From contig NZ_CP062165.1 of assembly GCF_014844075.1 (NCBI RefSeq), positions 4,154,001 to 4,218,000 on the forward strand: a stretch of 64,000 bases of DNA. Direction: 5' to 3'. A program made the translations under genes and the position numbers. Within the stretch, counting starts at the first letter, position 1. The number at the start of each line of letters is the position of its first letter. The notes under the pieces are model-generated. The model had not been told where the DNA came from. It worked only from the letters and a program-made list of their open reading frames with translations, and did not search any database. The stretch is from Paenibacillus sp. JNUCC-31 (GTDB taxonomy: Bacteria; Bacillota; Bacilli; Paenibacillales; Paenibacillaceae). Positions 63,196 to 64,000 of the stretch are shown in pieces.

Positions 63196-64000
63196 TTGAG
63201 GCAGTATTCGTCGTTGCGCAGAAATTTAACCGGGTATGCATTTATAAGTCCGTTTATTATCGGTTTTCTGGGCTTTACACTCATCCCGATGTTTGTATCC
63301 CTGTACATGTCGTTTACGAGTTATAACCTGTTCACTTCCCCGCGCTGGATCGGGATGGACAACTACACCAAAATGTTTTTTGATGATCCGAAGTATTGGA
63401 ACTCGGTGAAGGTAACGTTCCTGTACGTGTTCATTGGTGTACCGCTGAGGCTGGTCTTTGCGCTCTTTGTAGCCATGATCCTGAATACGGGGTCTCGTAT
63501 GGTCGGAACGTATCGTACCTTGTACTACCTGCCATCGATTATTGGTGGTAGTGTGGCCGTATCGATTATGTGGCGTAATCTTTTTAGTAATGAAGGTGTC
63601 ATCAACAGTGCATTAACGGCAATCGGAATTGGACCAATCAGTTGGTTTGGTGATCCGAATGCATCCTTGGTTATGCTGATCTCTCTATCTGTTTGGCAGT
63701 TCGGATCTTCCATGCTCATCTTTCTGGCGGGTCTGAAAAATATCTCACCCGAGATGTATGAGGCGGCAGGTGTGGACGGGGCAAACCCAATTCGCAAATT
63801 CTTCGGTATCACCCTACCGCTGCTCAGTCCAATCATCCTGTTCAACCTGATTATGCAAACGATTGGTGCATTCATGACCTTCGTACCTGCATATATCATT
63901 TCCAAAGGAGAGGGCGGTCCAATGGACGGTACCATGCTCTACTCGCTGTATTTGTTCCGTCAGGCCTTTATGTTTAACAACATGGGTTATGCTTCGGCCA
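63196..64000 (+). CDS. Sugar ABC transporter permease, MalF/UgpA type (partial)
   Basis: The frame opens with TTG at 63196 behind AAAGGAGG and runs off the window, giving at least 268 residues. It begins with a cytosolic arginine-rich start, then GYAFISPFIIGFLGFTLIPM as the first helix. The MalF-type pattern SPRWIGMDNYTKMF, the region YRTLYYLPSIIGGSVAVSIMWRNLF and the EAA loop YEAAGVDGANPIRKFFGITLPLLSP, which contacts the ATPase, follow. It forms the channel with a second permease expected just outside the window. It uses the same regulation as the binding protein. Confidence 0.9.
   Translation, partial: MRQYSSLRRNLTGYAFISPFIIGFLGFTLIPMFVSLYMSFTSYNLFTSPRWIGMDNYTKMFFDDPKYWNSVKVTFLYVFIGVPLRLVFALFVAMILNTGSRMVGTYRTLYYLPSIIGGSVAVSIMWRNLFSNEGVINSALTAIGIGPISWFGDPNASLVMLISLSVWQFGSSMLIFLAGLKNISPEMYEAAGVDGANPIRKFFGITLPLLSPIILFNLIMQTIGAFMTFVPAYIISKGEGGPMDGTMLYSLYLFRQAFMFNNMGYASA

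Overview
The window is a chromosomal stretch of a Gram-positive, endospore-forming Firmicute, almost certainly a Paenibacillus. Supporting this are strong AGGAGG-type ribosome binding sites, a moderate base composition, an EcsA/EcsB pair, a KinB-like sporulation kinase, bacilliredoxin, LipL, a YneF protein, a YesM/YesN two-component pair beside a family 1 sugar ABC transporter, a vanRS-vanY-vanZ cluster like those of insect-pathogenic Paenibacillus, and a secreted SGNH hydrolase with a copper-amine-oxidase-type stalk domain. The species assignment is an inference. No rRNA, tRNA, CRISPR array, prophage or transposase was seen.

Layout. 1-4.2 kb: end of an AI-2E-type permease; a divergent metal-sensing ArsR repressor and Zn/Cd/Co P-type ATPase with an operator between them; an SdpI-like protein. 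4.3-9.5 kb: MerR regulator and MFS exporter (YfmP/YfmO-like), universal stress protein, aldehyde dehydrogenase, TipA-like regulator. 9.6-17.3 kb: free-methionine-sulfoxide reductase, acetyltransferase, 14-helix MFS exporter, MarR regulator, EcsAB. 17.4-24.5 kb: BaiN/YtfP-type flavoprotein, sporulation kinase, bacilliredoxin, NadE, AcpS, MutY. 24.9-33.1 kb: Mn superoxide dismutase, GNAT, signal peptidase I, a QueG-Ogt fusion, HD-GYP protein, YneF, FolE, LipL. 33.2-43.5 kb: a second, composite superoxide dismutase, a membrane hydrolase, an IclR regulator, a TPP riboswitch with thiC, a racemase-like protein, and a WYL regulator with an effector-binding protein. 43.6-47.4 kb: vanR-vanS-vanY-vanZ. 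47.5-58 kb: aconitase, amidase-like protein, D-Ala-D-Ala ligase, UvsE, inositol monophosphatase, SGNH hydrolase. 58.2-64 kb: YesM/YesN and a sugar ABC transporter running off the window.

The most unusual content is intergenic. Three repeat families recur within 64 kb: (i) a 150-235 bp structured element with paired ends and a nested hairpin whose apical stem changes sequence between copies (11355-11543, 45372-45605, 55338-55485); (ii) a 113-118 bp palindromic element (4826-4943 and 25581-25693, plus a half copy at 41566-41620); (iii) a 194-195 bp element bounded by CTAACGAA/TTCGTTAG (24601-24794 and 39690-39884). A fourth dyad-rich element lies at 22395-22606. None carries a credible protein. 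Among the genes, the in-frame QueG-Ogt fusion, the DUF2935-like/superoxide dismutase fusion and the van regulatory/accessory set without vanHAX stand out.

Several genes form evident circuits. The ArsR repressor should release the P-type ATPase when zinc or cadmium rises. TPP represses thiC through its riboswitch. CcpA probably controls the sugar transporter through a cre site at its start. VanRS probably controls vanY/vanZ, and YesMN the adjoining ABC transporter.
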